Below are positions 39,609 to 51,640 of a DNA stretch of 64,000 nucleotides, in pieces. Source of the DNA: Undaria pinnatifida (taxonomy: Eukaryota > Sar > Phaeophyceae > Laminariales > Alariaceae); contig JABAKD010000024.1 of assembly GCA_012845835.1 (NCBI GenBank), positions 4,872,109 to 4,936,108 on the forward strand, in the 5' to 3' direction. The position numbers were made by a program, and so were the translations under genes. Each line of letters starts with the position of its first letter. The stretch's first letter is position 1. The notes beneath the pieces were generated by a model. The model saw nothing but the letters and a program-made list of their open reading frames with translations. It searched no databases and was not told the origin of the DNA.

Positions 39609-40501
39609 CTAGCCCACCTTGATGAGTCGCATATGCAGAAATATGGGAGATTCGGGGAAACTCCGGTTCTACGAACTAGACCATGAGTCGAAGATGCGGA
39701 TCCTCAAAACCCACTCCCACACCTCTAACCGTCTGGCTATGGAGCCAGGAACACGCGAAGAAAAGCAGTTGAAAGAAACGCAGACCCGACAACAAGGCAA
39801 AAGTCACCCATCAAACACCCTGCCGCGTGCCGCCGGTGTGGCGGGGGGGGGCAGAAAAGGCTCTAGAACCTGCCGCATGTCGCCGGTGTAGTGGGGAGGG
39901 GCAGGAAAGGCTCTACGGCAAACCAACCACAGATAAGGTACTATGGTGTGGCGAGCCCTCGTCGAAATGGAGGGGAACACAGGCGCCAACACAAGGGAGA
40001 AGTCATGCGAAAAACCTCCCGCGGGCCATCGGCAAGGCGGGGGGTTAGACGAGGAAACGACGAATACCCGGGATGGAAGGTGGCAACACCTACAGCCCCG
40101 CTAAGGGGGAAAGTTTTTAGACGAAAAAACAAAGTAGAACAAATACAACACACAAAAGATAAAAGATGACACACAGACCCGTACATAGCCCTGTACCACG
40201 TTACGCGCGAACAGGGTACCCTGGTCGCCCCCCGGCTCTGGGCTGCGGAGGGCGTCGGCCGGGCGAAATTGAACAATGACGAAAAAGCGACAGCCCTGCG
40301 CCTCAGATAGCGGCGTTTTAATCGAACCGTGGTCCGGCACTGAGCAGGGGGCTCCGGCAGGAGAGAAAGAAAAATTAATGGAAGAACCGCCCCAAAACCC
40401 GACGAAGACCCTCAGGACACTACGAACAACCCAAAGGAAAAGACTCAAAACTCATAACCCCAAAATTGAAGAACTATCGAGAAGCGTTGGCGGCTTGGAA
40501 G
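39609..40501 (-). other. 3' part of the Ty3/gypsy-type element
   Basis: Sequence between integrase and the 3' LTR. No chromodomain or envelope-like frame is recognisable. A weak purine tract (AAGGTGGGCTAG on the minus strand) precedes the LTR. Confidence 0.5.
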
Positions 40502-43500
40502 TCAACTAGCCACGGCCGCGCCTCGAGATTCGTCTACGTTACGTTGGATTTCCCGAGGAAACGCACTGGCAATGTGAACTTGCGAGCACCAAGAGCCTCG
40601 TTCGGCTCCCGTCGAAGTCGTGTAGCGCGCCGGGGGAAGAGGAAGTTTAATCGGTCCTGGGTCGTCCAGAAAGCTGACGGAGTTGTTGTCAGCGAATTCG
40701 ACGTGGGGCAGATGCAAGTCCCAATCGTCTTGTCGCTCGTTGACGACCATTGCCAGCATTTGTGCCATAATGTGATTTACCCGCTCAACGCCCCCGTTAC
40801 AGTTGGGATGGTAGGAGCTTGTATCATGCTTGTGCACACCCAACAGCTGATATTCAGCTTGTGAAAGCTTGGAGCAGAACTGCAGTCCGTTGTCCGAGAG
40901 TATGGTGTGCGGGCACCCCCACAAGGGGATGCATTGGTTCACCAGGATATTGGCTGTACCCTCCGCGGTGAACTCAGCGGCAGTGACGGGGAACATGTCG
41001 GCCCGACGACTGAAGCGATCGGTGAACAGCAGGATGTAGGTCTTGCCTCGTGGTGTGATCGGAAGGGGGCCGAACTAGTCAACACTGACGGCGATACCTG
41101 GACCTTCCGGCAGAGGCATTGTGATGATGGGCCAGCGGACAGTCAGCCGTGGGGTTTTCCGCGCTTTGCACTTCAAGCAGTGGCGAAGCCACCACCGGGT
41201 GCACACACTCATGCCAATCCACCAATAAAAACGCTCCAGCATGCGCAACGTGCGCGTGGTGCCAAGGTGGCAAGAGGCCGTCGAGTGACAAGCTTGCATG
41301 ATCCAAGGGCGCATGAGCAGGGGAACGTAGATGCGAACTGGCTCGTCGTTTAGCAAGCAAGCAGCTCACCCCACAGAGTTCGGTTGTCAGAGCTTGTTGG
41401 CGGGAGTGTCGGGTTACGCGGACGAGTAGGACGATGTCGTCGTCGGTTGTATGTGATCGACCCTTACCCGCCAGCTCCTGGATGTCTGACAGAGAGGGAC
41501 GCGTGGGCGAGGGGTAGCATGCCAAGAAGTCGGGTGGCAGGGCTGACGGCTGGCCAATAGATATGTAATGTATCGTGGCGTGGCACGTCGGCTGTGCGTG
41601 CTGTTCGCGCTTCTAATCGGCATGCGAATAACGCGCGACGGAATCCGCGGACCGCAATTCAGCAGCGTCGTCGAGGGCATCCGACCTTGTAAGTGTAGCC
41701 GGCGTGTCACCAGGAGGAGGCGTAAGCCGTAGGAGCGGAGTTCCCATAGGCTCTGCGTGGTGGTGGTCGGACGGAAGTGGTACCGTGCGGGTCGGCGGGT
41801 CGGCAAGAGTAGGGGTCGCGGCGGCGGGCGGAGCCGCCGCGGTCGTCGGGCTCGCGGCGGAGTTGTAACTAGTCTAGACGATGGCCGGGGGACCCCGCCG
41901 GGCCCGAAGCCATAGTCGACAGCAGGGAGTGCCTTACCAGCTGCTGTTACTGAACGCCGGCGCGTCCGAGTGGAAATGCGGTCTGAAAAAGGTATCATCG
42001 TCTGGGGCGCCGGAGATCCAGGCGAGGTTGAGACGGGCGCGGTCAGGCCCGTGAGCTCGACTGGGTCAGTCCCTTGTACCGAGCTCCGGTAGGGAGTCGG
42101 TTGGGCCACTGATGTCGTGGCAGCCGGGGTTTCGACGGAGTCCTCGTTGGCCACGGTGGGTACAGCCAAAACCGAAGCGAATCGTAGTCGGATGTACGCG
42201 AGCCCCCGCCTCGGCCGGGCGAGCTATCGGCGGTGGCGGTGGATGCAGAAACACGAGCGACGAATCTCCTGGAAGGAGTAGGAAGGTCGTCAAGCCTCAT
42301 ACGTGGCCCGTGTGTGCAAAAATCGCAAAAATCGGCAAGGGTGGGAGGAAGCCCACCCAAGGCATTACTTTCGGTGCGGGGCGTTAGCCCACCCAAGCCG
42401 ACACCCGGAATTGGAGAGGAAGGAGTGTACAGCCCGCAAGCCCTTATGAGGTATATGCCACCATCCTCAACAGGTGTGAGACTCGTCGAACGATTGCGGT
42501 CGTGTCCCGTGGCAGGCTCCGGCAAGCGAGACAGGAAGTCAGCGTTGCCGTTTGCGCTTCCTTTTCGGTATTCGAGGGTGTAATCGAATGCGGTGAGGAA
42601 CTCGAGCCATCTCTGGACTCAGGCGTTGTGGTTCCCCACTTTGCGTATGCTTTCCAGAGCCTTGTGGTCTGAGAATATTCGGAACTTGGTGCCCCAAAGG
42701 TAGCCGCGGAGGCGCTTGAGAGCCCAGACGATGCTGCCAGCCTCCAAATCGAGAGGAGTCCAATGCCTTTCCGAGTCGAGCGTAGCTCGGCTGATGTACG
42801 CGATGGGTTTTGTGGAGCCGTCCGTCTGCTCCTGTTCGAGAGCGGCTCCGAACCCGTCGATGCAGGCATCGCAGTACACGTGAAACGGGCGTTTGCCGTC
42901 GGCGACGGCGTCCCAATCAGGGAAAACGAGGACCGGCGGGGTCGTGAGCTCCGCCAAGATTTCTCTCACCAACTTCTCCATAGCAGGCGTGAAGGCAAAC
43001 TTTACCCCCTTCCGAAGGAGCGCGTTAATCGGACGAAGTCTCTTCGATAAGTGGGGCAAGATTTGCGGCAATAGTTAATACCACCCATGACTGCGCGCAC
43101 CTGCATAATGTCAGTGGACATCGGCATATTGGTCAATGCCGACACTTTTTCCGAATTTGGGCGTAGGCCTGCTGGAGAAATGGAGTGGCCTAGAAAGTTC
43201 GCATCGGTGGCGCCCAAACGCGCCTTCGAGGGGGAAAGCTTGAGATTGTGCTTTCGAAGGCGTTCGAAGAGGGAGCGAATCGTCCAAACATGCGCTACCG
43301 GGTCGGAGTCGAACACGATGACATCGTCGAGGTAAGCTGCCACCTGTTTCAAGCCCTTGATCACCTCATTGATGACCTTGACGAACCATCCAGGCAAGGC
43401 ACTGCTGCCCTGAGGCATAACGAGCCACTCATACAGGCCCGTGGGTGTGCAGAACGCTGTAAGGGAAACTGTGTCCTTGTGTGCCGTTATCTGGTGGAAC

Positions 43501-43850
43501 GAGGAAACCAAGTCGAACAGGGAAAACACCCGACCTGAGCCTAAGGAGTCCAGGACCTGGTCCACGCGGGGAATCGGCAGTTGGCTGAGCTTGCTAGTTT
43601 GGTTGAGCTTCTTGTAGTTCACCGTGATCCTCACACCACCAGATTCTTCGGGATGACCACCAGCGGGCTCGAGTACGGTGAGGTCGAGTGCTGAATCAGC
43701 CCAGCCGCGAGGTACTGGTTAAGGGTCGCGTCCACTTCTCTGGCCAGTATAGGGTTTATGCGATGGGGCCGTGAAGTGACCGGAGCGCTGCCCTCCGGAA
43801 AATAGAAGAGATTGGAGGAATGCTGCCACAATAGCATATCAAGCTCGTTG
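40502..43850 (-). pseudogene. Ty3/gypsy pol remnant (RT, RNase H, integrase)
   Basis: Reverse transcriptase: the start AAGLIQHSTSPYSSPLVV (about 43,650-43,710), then after a 1-base deletion near 43,635, LFDLVSSFHQI and the catalytic YLDDVIVF (about 43,311-43,334). RNase H: PFHVYCDACIDGFGAALEQE and FSDHKALESI, then an in-frame TGA at 42,617-42,619 where Arg is expected. Integrase: an HHCC-type finger (HLGTTRTLRMLERF, CLKCKARK), a TAG at 41,075-41,077 just after the first catalytic Asp, then SDNGLQF and GGVERVN. A linker (41,414-42,500) of no known domain separates RNase H from integrase. Each break is inactivating. Described, not repaired. Confidence 0.88.
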
Positions 43851-43858
43851 ACGCCACA

Positions 43859-44129
43859 TGTAAAGTTATACGGGGGGGACACAGAGTGCCCCCTGCAGGT
43901 CTGCCAGTTGAGCAGGCCCTAGGAGAGTACTCACTTTCGTTTCCTTCGTAGAGACGTAGCTTTATTCGATTCCACCAGAGCCCCGGATAGCTTCTGAGAT
44001 CGGAGGCGCGTGCCTCCGACCTATTTCCTAACTTTCCCGAATATAAAACGCCAACCTTATGATACGAAACCCAACCAAATTATCTCAAATTCGAGTGATT
44101 ACAGGCCTTTCTGAGACCGTATCTTAACA
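43859..44129 (-). repeat. 5' LTR of the Ty3/gypsy-type element
   Basis: Partner of 39,339-39,608; shares GACACAGAGTGCCCCCTGCA and GATCGGAGGCGCGTGCCTCC. A TATAAA near 44,041-44,046 (plus strand) lies in the middle. Confidence 0.88.
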
Positions 44130-44372
44130 AGGGGTTAAGGAGAGAGCCCCATCACGTTCGGAAAACGCTTTTAACCAAAACGTGCCAGTTACCTCTCTAT
44201 ATCGTGGCTTTGGTCGACAGTGTAGTACAGGAAGCGCACCATTGTTTTTTTTTGTGAGGGCTCTTTACCTCACCCCAAATTTTTTTTGTCGGAAACAGTT
44301 TTTGAAGGGCGGGGCGCCTTAACCCTAAATTGTCGGAAAATTACATTTTTTTTGCATGATTTTTGTTTTATA
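44130..44372 (-). repeat. Family G sequence flanking the Ty3/gypsy element
   Basis: GGGGTTAAGGAGAGAGCCCC and GGGGCGCCTTAACCCTAAAT are family G words, so the LTR element apparently landed in or beside a family G copy. Confidence 0.5.
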
Positions 44373-44895
44373 TATTACAAAAATAAAAATACACTCCAGC
44401 TGTGAGACCGAAGATTTTGTCGAAACTCATCTTTGCAAGCTGTGTGTGATACTCCGATCGCGCGTATTGCGGCGTGTGTGTCCTCATCAAGGATAATATA
44501 TGATATAGGTTGGCGACCCCCCTTGGAACTACAGTATAGCTTGTACCAGGGCCAACAGGGTGATGTTAATCAGTCTGTGCGTGGAAACTATAAAACCCGT
44601 TTTCGAGGGTAGCAAAATCTGACAGCTGCGCAAGGAAATGCATCAGTTTAACAAGTGTATCCTGTAAGTCGTATAACCGGTGAGGGGAAGGCGGAGTTTT
44701 TAAGGGCGTGGGGGCCTGGGTTTGAACAAGCGGGAGCGGGGGGGGAGGGGGGGGGGGCAACTCAGTCTGTGCGCGGAAACTATAATTCCTTCAAGGGGAC
44801 ATTCTGACGGTTGTGGAAGGAATCCTGTAAGTCGTACAACCGGTGAGGAGAGATCGGAGTGTTCGAAGGGGGGGGGAGGGGAGGGCAGGGGGATT
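44373..44895 (+). repeat. Families D and E, compound repeat
   Basis: Family D (44,385-44,540) is followed by two tandem family E units (about 44,565-44,755 and 44,760-44,890). These share GTGCGCGGAAACTATAA, CCTGTAAGTCGTATAACCGG and a terminal G run. The same compound order recurs at 58,195-58,740. Confidence 0.78.
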
Positions 44896-45224
44896 TCCAA
44901 CAGCTTTAGGTATATATACCTGGGCTATGGGACATTTCCTCCGGGTGTAGTAGTTTTTCATTTTCTCCAACCCAAGTTTTCGGGGTAGGTCTTAAGCTCC
45001 GAAACAGTATGATTAGCCTCTAAAAAAAAAGGGGGTGCAGCCTCTATCGTAGCACACGTTATGTCTGTGGGCAATGCTGAAAGCGCAGCACACACACACG
45101 CTGAAAAAGAATCCATGGGCCTGGGTGTACCAAAACGAAAATATTTCACAAAATATTCAGGGCCTTTCACGGGCCGTGATCGACCCGACGCGCCAATCTT
45201 GCCAGGAGGTTCTCAAATCTCGCG

Positions 45225-45350
45225 GGTCGAGTGGGGTCGGGTCAGGAGGTGTTTGAAATCGTACGGGACGGGTCGGTTCGGGTCGGGTCGGGTCAGGGTC
45301 GGGTCGGGTCAGGAGGTTTTTAATCTCGCGGGTCGGGACCGGTTACCCTG
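45225..45350 (+). repeat. GGGTC-type tandem repeat
   Basis: GGGTCGGGTCAGGAGGT words repeat four to five times. They are close to the unit of the minisatellite at 55,160-55,760. Confidence 0.8.
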
Positions 45351-45724
45351 ACTCCACCTGGCCCGTGTAAAGCCCTGAAAAGAATGAAATTCTGACGGTT
45401 TTGGGTTATATAAGCCCGTCATTCAGAGAACGCTTTAGAAAAGAAGTGCCACCTCTAACGCAGATCGCGTCTTGGGGATCCTTAGGAGTGATCCACGCCA
45501 GTGCTTAGTACATGCTTTGTATTAGTATACACTGAACATGGTCGGCTGGAAAGATGAGGCCAACAGATACGCCTTAGGATTGAAACAGTAGTAAGAGGGG
45601 AAAACATGTGAGCGGTTGATGAAGCAGTTTGAAGTCAAGCCAGAAGAAGCAGGCGCTATTTTGTGCGCGCTCTTTCCCCCGCCCCCCGATCGGGATGCGA
45701 TTGCATCACGTAGCGTGAATACGG

Positions 45725-46055
45725 TAAGGCACCCACGAGGCAGTTACATATAGTGATACCCATTGCTGTCTCTGGAGTGGCCACACCAGAAAACAAAGTG
45801 TAACTCATTGGCGCTGTCATCCATAAGCAAGAAATTAGGCGCAAGGTGCCGAAGTCCGTCTTACGAGCGGTTCTTGGAAGGATGCAGTTCACCCTTCATG
45901 CGAATCGCCGAACACCTCACGGCGCTTCGCGCTTGGTGCAAGCAATGTCTGCCTGGCTGGTGAAAACCCGACGTGCTCCGTCCCGGCATAGTAGGGATGC
46001 GAGGGTCTATTGTCACACGACTACGGCCATGCACAAACTGAGTACACTCTCCCCC
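45725..46055 (+). repeat. Interspersed repeat, family B copy
   Basis: Full-length copy, GCACCCACGAGGCAGTTACA to CACAAACTGAGTACACTC. Confidence 0.85.
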
Positions 46056-46109
46056 ATCGGGATGCTTTCTATACGACCTTCTTTTTGGTGACCACAGGCA
46101 AGATTTCAG

Positions 46110-46890
46110 TGAAAAGAGCTAAAAAAATGCCGTGTCTTTACTATAAAGGTGCAACACTTTATTTTCTAATTCTGCTCCTCAATTTGAGAGCTTAAAGCCT
46201 CTCCCAAAAGCTGATTCGGAGAAAAATAAACCGATACAGTACCGGATGAAAAATAACATGTATGTGGCCTAGGTATACAACGAGGATGATGAAAAAAAAA
46301 GGCCAATTTCAGACGATTTTAGGTGAAGAAACCCCGTCATTCAGGAACCATTTCATACGGAAAATGATACCTCTATCGTAGCATGGGTCTAATGTGAAAA
46401 CACCACCCTCGGACAGAATGGTAGTAGGGGCTGCGCACTTTCGGGGGGGCTCCAAACGTTTCTGATCGGATGAGAGACGCGTGCTACGATAGAGGTGAAA
46501 CCACTTTTTTTCTGAGGTTCCTCAACTCGGGAGCTTGGGACGGCGTCCCTCTCCCACAAACTGATTTTGGAGAAAAACAAAGCTGCGGCCGGACGACAAC
46601 CCCACGGCCTAGGTGCACAACGAGAGTCATGCAAAAAAAAATGGCGTTATATTTTCCGACTATTTCGGGTTAAGGAGCCCCGTCATTCAGATTTTTTTTC
46701 GCCAGAAAGAGGTATACCTCAATACAATTTACGGCGATTTGGGGTTAAGGAGCCCCGTCATTCAGAAAACGTTTTCGCCAGAAAAAGGTGTACCTTAATA
46801 CAATTTACGACCATTTGGGGTTAAGGAGCCCCGTCATTCAGAAATTTTTCAGACGAAAAGTGCTCGTACCTCTATCGTAGCACGGGTCGA
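46110..46890 (-). repeat. Two family G copies, inverted, with doubled core
   Basis: The first (about 46,110-46,390) ends CTCTATCGTAGCATGGGTC. The second (about 46,478-46,888) begins ACGCGTGCTACGATAGAGGT and contains two to three copies of GGTTAAGGAGCCCCGTCATT. Confidence 0.72.
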
Positions 46891-46892
46891 GA

Positions 46893-47150
46893 GTGTTCCT
46901 ACTACGGTAGCCCCCCCAACTTTTCTTCAACAAAATCCACGGTTTTAAAACCAGCTCCCGGCCGTGTATCGTGATATACGGCTTCCCTTGCCACCCCGAC
47001 GTCATCGTTCGTTAGTCCTTCGCAAACCATAAAATACATGGAAGAAGCATTTTTTAACAGCACGTAGTAAGTCCTCGTGCCAAGCAGCCATGAAGCGTTC
47101 GTTAAAGAAAATCGCTGTTTTTTTTTGGGGAGGGGGGATCCTAAAATCAG
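46893..47150 (-). mobile_element. MITE-like family A copy
   Basis: Starts CCTACTACGGTAGCCCCCCC; contains GTTTTAAAACCAGCTCCCGG and ends GGGGAGGGGGGATC. Confidence 0.75.
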
Positions 47151-47767
47151 CCACGAGCTCCTCAAAACTGTGGAACTATCGATTGGTCTGATAACTTCAC
47201 GACTATTCCTTTTGTTTTAGGACGAACGCATGGAAAAGTTGGTCTTGTTGCGCGAACGGATGCCTTCGATTTCATGTTTCGGCTCGCGGGCAGAGTCCTT
47301 CTACGGTAGCCCCCCCAACTTTTCTTCAACGAAATCGCCGGTTTTGAAACCAGATGCCGGCCGTATATCGTGATATACGGTGCCCCTTGCCATCCCGACG
47401 TCATTGTTCGGTGGCCCCCCGCAAACAACGACATACATTGGAGACATTTTTTCTCAACACGTACTCCGTCCTCGTGTCGAGCAGCCATGAAACGCCCGTT
47501 AAAGAAAATCGCTTGTTTTTTTCGGGGGGGTATCAATCAGCCACGAGCTCCTCAAAACTGTGGAACTATTGATTGGTCTGATAACTTCACGACTATTCCT
47601 TTTGTTTTAGGTGTAACGCATCGAAAAGTTGGTCTCGTTGCGCGAACGGATGCCTTCAATTTCATGTTTCGGCTCCCGCCGGGTGAAATACTGAGCACCT
47701 CACGATGGGCGCTCAGAAATTTCCGCTGCACTCCTCCCCACCGCGGGGTGGCTCGTGAATCGTGCAT
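47151..47767 (-). repeat. Local duplication including a family A copy
   Basis: TCAAAACTGTGGAACTATCG with GACTATTCCTTTTGTTTTAG and GTTGCGCGAACGGATGCCTT occurs at 47,162-47,285 and again at 47,551-47,675. Each flanks the A copy at 47,292-47,535. This looks like a segmental duplication of MITE plus flank. Confidence 0.8.
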
Positions 47768-47945
47768 ATGATAGCTTTCCTTGCTTAGGTCCCCTTGGTG
47801 TTAACTTCCTTCATGGGGATGGCTAGGCGTGGTCGACGTCACACCTATCGCCGCACATGGTGTCGAAAGACAAAAAAGAAGCCCCCGCAGGAATAGGTGC
47901 AGTATCCACGGCGAGGAAAAGAGGGTGGTAACGTCAGCGCCTGCC

Positions 47946-47977
<32 letters not shown>

Positions 47978-50004
47978 CCGATCGAGTCTGCGAGACCACC
48001 CGAAATAAGCTGCCATCATCCGTACATACACGGGTCCAGCTCAACCCATGTTTCCATCGTTTATTACACCCCCCCCAACCAATACATTTAAAAAACAAAA
48101 AAAGAATAAACACACACACAGCAAGCGAGCACCAAAAACACTGACAGGGCTAACTGACGCACACAGGCTAACAAGACAAACGCGGGTGGTCTGTTTCTAC
48201 GTTCTCCAGCGGCCCCCCTTGCCCCCACCCTCCCCGCCCCCTATCCCTGCACGCAACACCACTATTATGGCCAACAAAACATTTAACGATGAAAACGCGC
48301 AACTATGGGTTTACAGAGAGCAAAAACGCAGAGCACGACCGCAAGCAGCGATCAAGCAAGAATCAGCGGCCTTTCATCACCCAAACAGGCCTACACGAGC
48401 CTATGGAATAACAATGCCAAACACGAACAAAAGCAGCATCAACAAGCAAGAACCAGCGGGTTTCGTAGCAAGTAGCACTAAAACTATAATAGGCAATTAG
48501 CCCTAACCTCACGCCCAGCCGAGCCCATCCCATCACAATCTTACACTGTGCTTCTTTGTGGATACTTCTTGGACTATCCCAATGGTTGAGAGTATTTTTG
48601 GAACACTATCGGAGCCTTAAAATCTTCTTGGAAATTTCGTGGAATTTCCGTAGAGTTGAACATTCTCGGAATCTTCTTGGAGCACCTTCTCGTAATCCAC
48701 TTGGGTTAATTATTCGCACAAAAACCCAAGGCTTTCATCCGCAAGAAACCCCCCGCATGAAAAAAAAACACACTTAACATGGAGATACAACATAAATCGA
48801 TAGACAGTGATCGTTAGATGTACACACTCCCAGATGGAGTGCAACAAAAAAAATGAAATTGACACCTCGTTTCCCCTTCGGTACAAATAACGTTGTATCA
48901 ATGGTAATGCCCTCCCAGCCGGTTCCTCGCACCGACTGCCACCCAAAACATGTACCCAGGGGTTGGGTCGAAGGAAGCCCCCCCCCTTCGCCGAGCCCAA
49001 CATTTGTCACGGGAAATCTCTAGAGGAGAGCTTTCAAGCCACGCAAACAGTCCGACCCAACGACAAGAAAAAACGGAAACGCACAACTATAAAAATCAAA
49101 CGCTTTACCCCCGTTCCCTCCTATTAATAGCTTTAACTCCTACAAACCGCAAAAATAAATCGAGCTGCGATTCCATCGCCCTTCCCCTCCCCCACCCGCA
49201 CCCTTCAACACGTACTCCAATATTGCACAACGGACACCAGTCACGATTCCAATTACTATTTGCAGTAGAGTAGTTTTTTCCCCAAAACAGCGCTGATTTG
49301 ACGCGTACAGCAGTTGAGCGGCACAGGAGGCTTTCGATGCACCGAGGTGCTTACCGCTATATACCATGTTTGGGCTATTGAAATTCCCGCCTCATGCCCA
49401 CAACGACACCAGTCCATCACAAGGAGTCTGACTCCAGCCCCCCCTCCACGCGCACGCCCTAGCATCCCTCCTGAAACCCCAGCTCCTTACTCCCGTGAGG
49501 ACACGCACAACCAATGGGCAAGTTAATTCAGGTGACCGAATTGTGAATGACACTACCTGCCTCACGGGCGCCCCAACCCCCTCCCCCCCTCCTTCCCAGC
49601 GGTTCCACAAGCGGAACGCACATACTACGAGGGGTACAGGCTTCCTTCTATCGTGACACCCAAAACCCTTCACACGACCAACCCCTTTTTGCTCTCCCCT
49701 CCACCCCACGAATCTCTATTTCGGATACTTCAGTTGAGACCCTCTTAGTTACATCTACAAATCATCTGAAATCAGGAAAGGTGGGTGCACGAGGCCAGAC
49801 TAACTTGGCCCCCTCCTCCTCTTGGAGGACCTCCTCAAGTTGAAGCACCATATCTTCAAGAACGCCCGCTCAAACAGCAAAAATGAGTACATCAAGAAAA
49901 AAGAAAAAAGGCCACAGAACTCCGTTCTAGCACTCAACTATTGCGAGGCAACTATTGTTTTTTAAGCCAAACATGATTCAATTAAGATTCCAAGTACGTT
50001 ATGC
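47768..50004. other. No gene supported; GTT microsatellite
   Basis: GTTGTT runs at 47,946-47,978 (about 10 units). Pro-rich and Thr-rich frames at 48,050-48,500 and 49,550-49,850 lack motifs. C-rich tracts are near 48,205-48,250 and 49,430-49,600. Confidence 0.4.
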
Positions 50005-50090
50005 CCGACTTTTCGGTGCTCCGTCTCGAAAGGGATGCATGGTCAAATTACTAAGGCAAGCAACAAATGAGTACCCCCCCCCCCCCCCCA
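50005..50090 (-). repeat. Interspersed repeat, family C fragment with poly-C
   Basis: GGTGCTCCGTCTCGAAAGGG and GGCAAGCAACAAATGAGTAC, followed by a run of about 17 C's. Confidence 0.7.
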
Positions 50091-50795
50091 ACCCTGTCCC
50101 TTTCCCGTCCCCCCACTTCCCCTCTCTCCTATACCTCCGCAGTCCTTCCCGCATGTTTGTCACCCCCTCCCCCCGCTATTCGTCCCTCTCTCGTTTTTGC
50201 ACCAGGCTCCATTCAACTCAGAGGCAAGAAAGCAGCTCGAGCTCCCCTATAGCAGCGATGAGCCACGGTGTACAAAAAACCCTCTCATGTCTTTTTTTGC
50301 CATTTCTAGAGGGGCATTTATAATGATGAATACCTGGTAGGTATTGATTAGTAGCATTCATAGCTTCCGAGACTGTCGACCACCACTCCGATCTTGTTGC
50401 GCGATGTGGCTGACGCGCTATGGCATGTTATATCATACTCAATAATTCTGGGCAACAGAAAACGACAAGAAATTTCGAAAACACACACACAAAAAAAATA
50501 AAAAAAAAACGCACAAGGCGACCCGAGTCCTGTCTAGGATGCCACAATCGATATCACGGGCTACAGATACTAATAAACAACTAATGCAACTTTCTCCTAT
50601 ATGAACATGTGCCGTGCTGCACACATACATATAGATGCTCAAAGCCAGGGGACCATAGACATAAACGCCCCCCCCTCCCCCCTCCCCCCCCTGCGTTTGC
50701 ACTCGGAAAAAATCAGGGAAAAAAAAACGAAAAAAACCCCAGCAACTACAGCAAATAACAAATACCGGGGTATCTGGTGCAAGTTACCTGTTTAA

Positions 50796-50997
50796 TTAGC
50801 CCTTGGTGGGCCCAGAGATGGCGACCTAAAAATAGCAGGCACCTTATCAAACCTTCATAATGCACCCCCCCCCCCCCCCGAGTGACCTCAAGAGCCTCAT
50901 CGCCGCCCAACGGGTGCCATTTTTCCGTCTCTTCGTCGCCGGCGTAGAGAGGGTGAAAACACGATGAAAGTCGTGCCCGAGACACGAAAACGCCGTA
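50796..50997 (-). CDS. Possible 3' end of a third gene (two short exons)
   Basis: Exon 50,887-50,997 (acceptor AATTTGTTAG) would encode YGVFVSRARLSSCFHPLYAG and then DEETEKWHPLGGDEALE. It would join in phase 0 to 50,796-50,825 (acceptor CTATTTTTAG), adding VAISGPTKG and a stop. The peptide has protein-like composition, but the donor (GAG|GTCACT) is weak, the intron would be only about 60 bases, and no upstream exon was found. I do not recognise the product. Confidence 0.22.
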
Positions 50998-51023
50998 CTA
51001 ACAAATTTATGTGACTGCATTTT

Positions 51024-51143
51024 TCTGAATCTGTCATTCCGAAAAGTTCCACTTTTGAAACCGTCATTTCTGAAACTGTCAATTGCGAAACTGTCATTCC
51101 CGAATCTTCCATTTTTTAAACTGTCATTTCTGAAAAACTGTTA
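51024..51143 (-). repeat. Short tandem repeat, GAAACTGTCATTTCT type
   Basis: About seven units of 15-17 bases with GAAACTGTCATT at the core. Confidence 0.85.
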
Positions 51144-51429
51144 ATGCAGACAGCACGCAGAACTGCCGCGACATCGCACGGCACACGCAAAAGATGTCGC
51201 TGACATGAACCACATATTGGATCAACACAAGACAGGTATAGAACCTATGTTGCTACGTTACAGCACCAATAATAGAAGACGTCGACAGGACTGTTTCAAA
51301 TATGGAAGCAGAAATAGGAGGACTGCTTCTAATACGCTATCAATAGAAGACAGAAACAAAATCGATCAAGCAAATCAAACGAATACATGCCAATATAACA
51401 GGCGAGTTTAGTAAGGTATGAACTCAGGG

Positions 51430-51640
51430 GGCTACCTGGACACGTACCCGAGTATTACCCCGACACGTACCTGTGTATTACCCCAATATATACCAGAGTA
51501 TTACCCCGACACGTACCTGAGTATTACCAGGGTACACACCCGAGTATTGCTTGGGTACATACCAAAATATTACGCGGGTACATGCCCGAGTATAACCTGG
51601 GTACATACCCGAGTAACACCCGGGTACATACCCGAGCGCG
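51430..51640 (+). repeat. Minisatellite of about 24 bp, about nine copies
   Basis: Units such as GACACGTACCCGAGTATTAC drift gradually to GGGTACATACCCGAGTA across the array. The cysteine/tyrosine-rich minus frame is an artefact. Confidence 0.9.

Larger units (their letters stand above)
39339..44129 (-). mobile_element. Defective Ty3/gypsy-type LTR retrotransposon
   Basis: LTRs of 270-271 bp (39,339-39,608 and 43,859-44,129) have TG/CA ends and a probable 4-bp target duplication AGGG (39,335-39,338; 44,130-44,133). The pol order RT-RNase H-integrase fits Ty3/gypsy. The 5' LTR (right) abuts reverse-transcriptase codons directly: gag, protease and the primer site are deleted. LTRs differ at roughly a dozen positions plus small indels. 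It is older than the 17.9-kb element. Confidence 0.88.
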
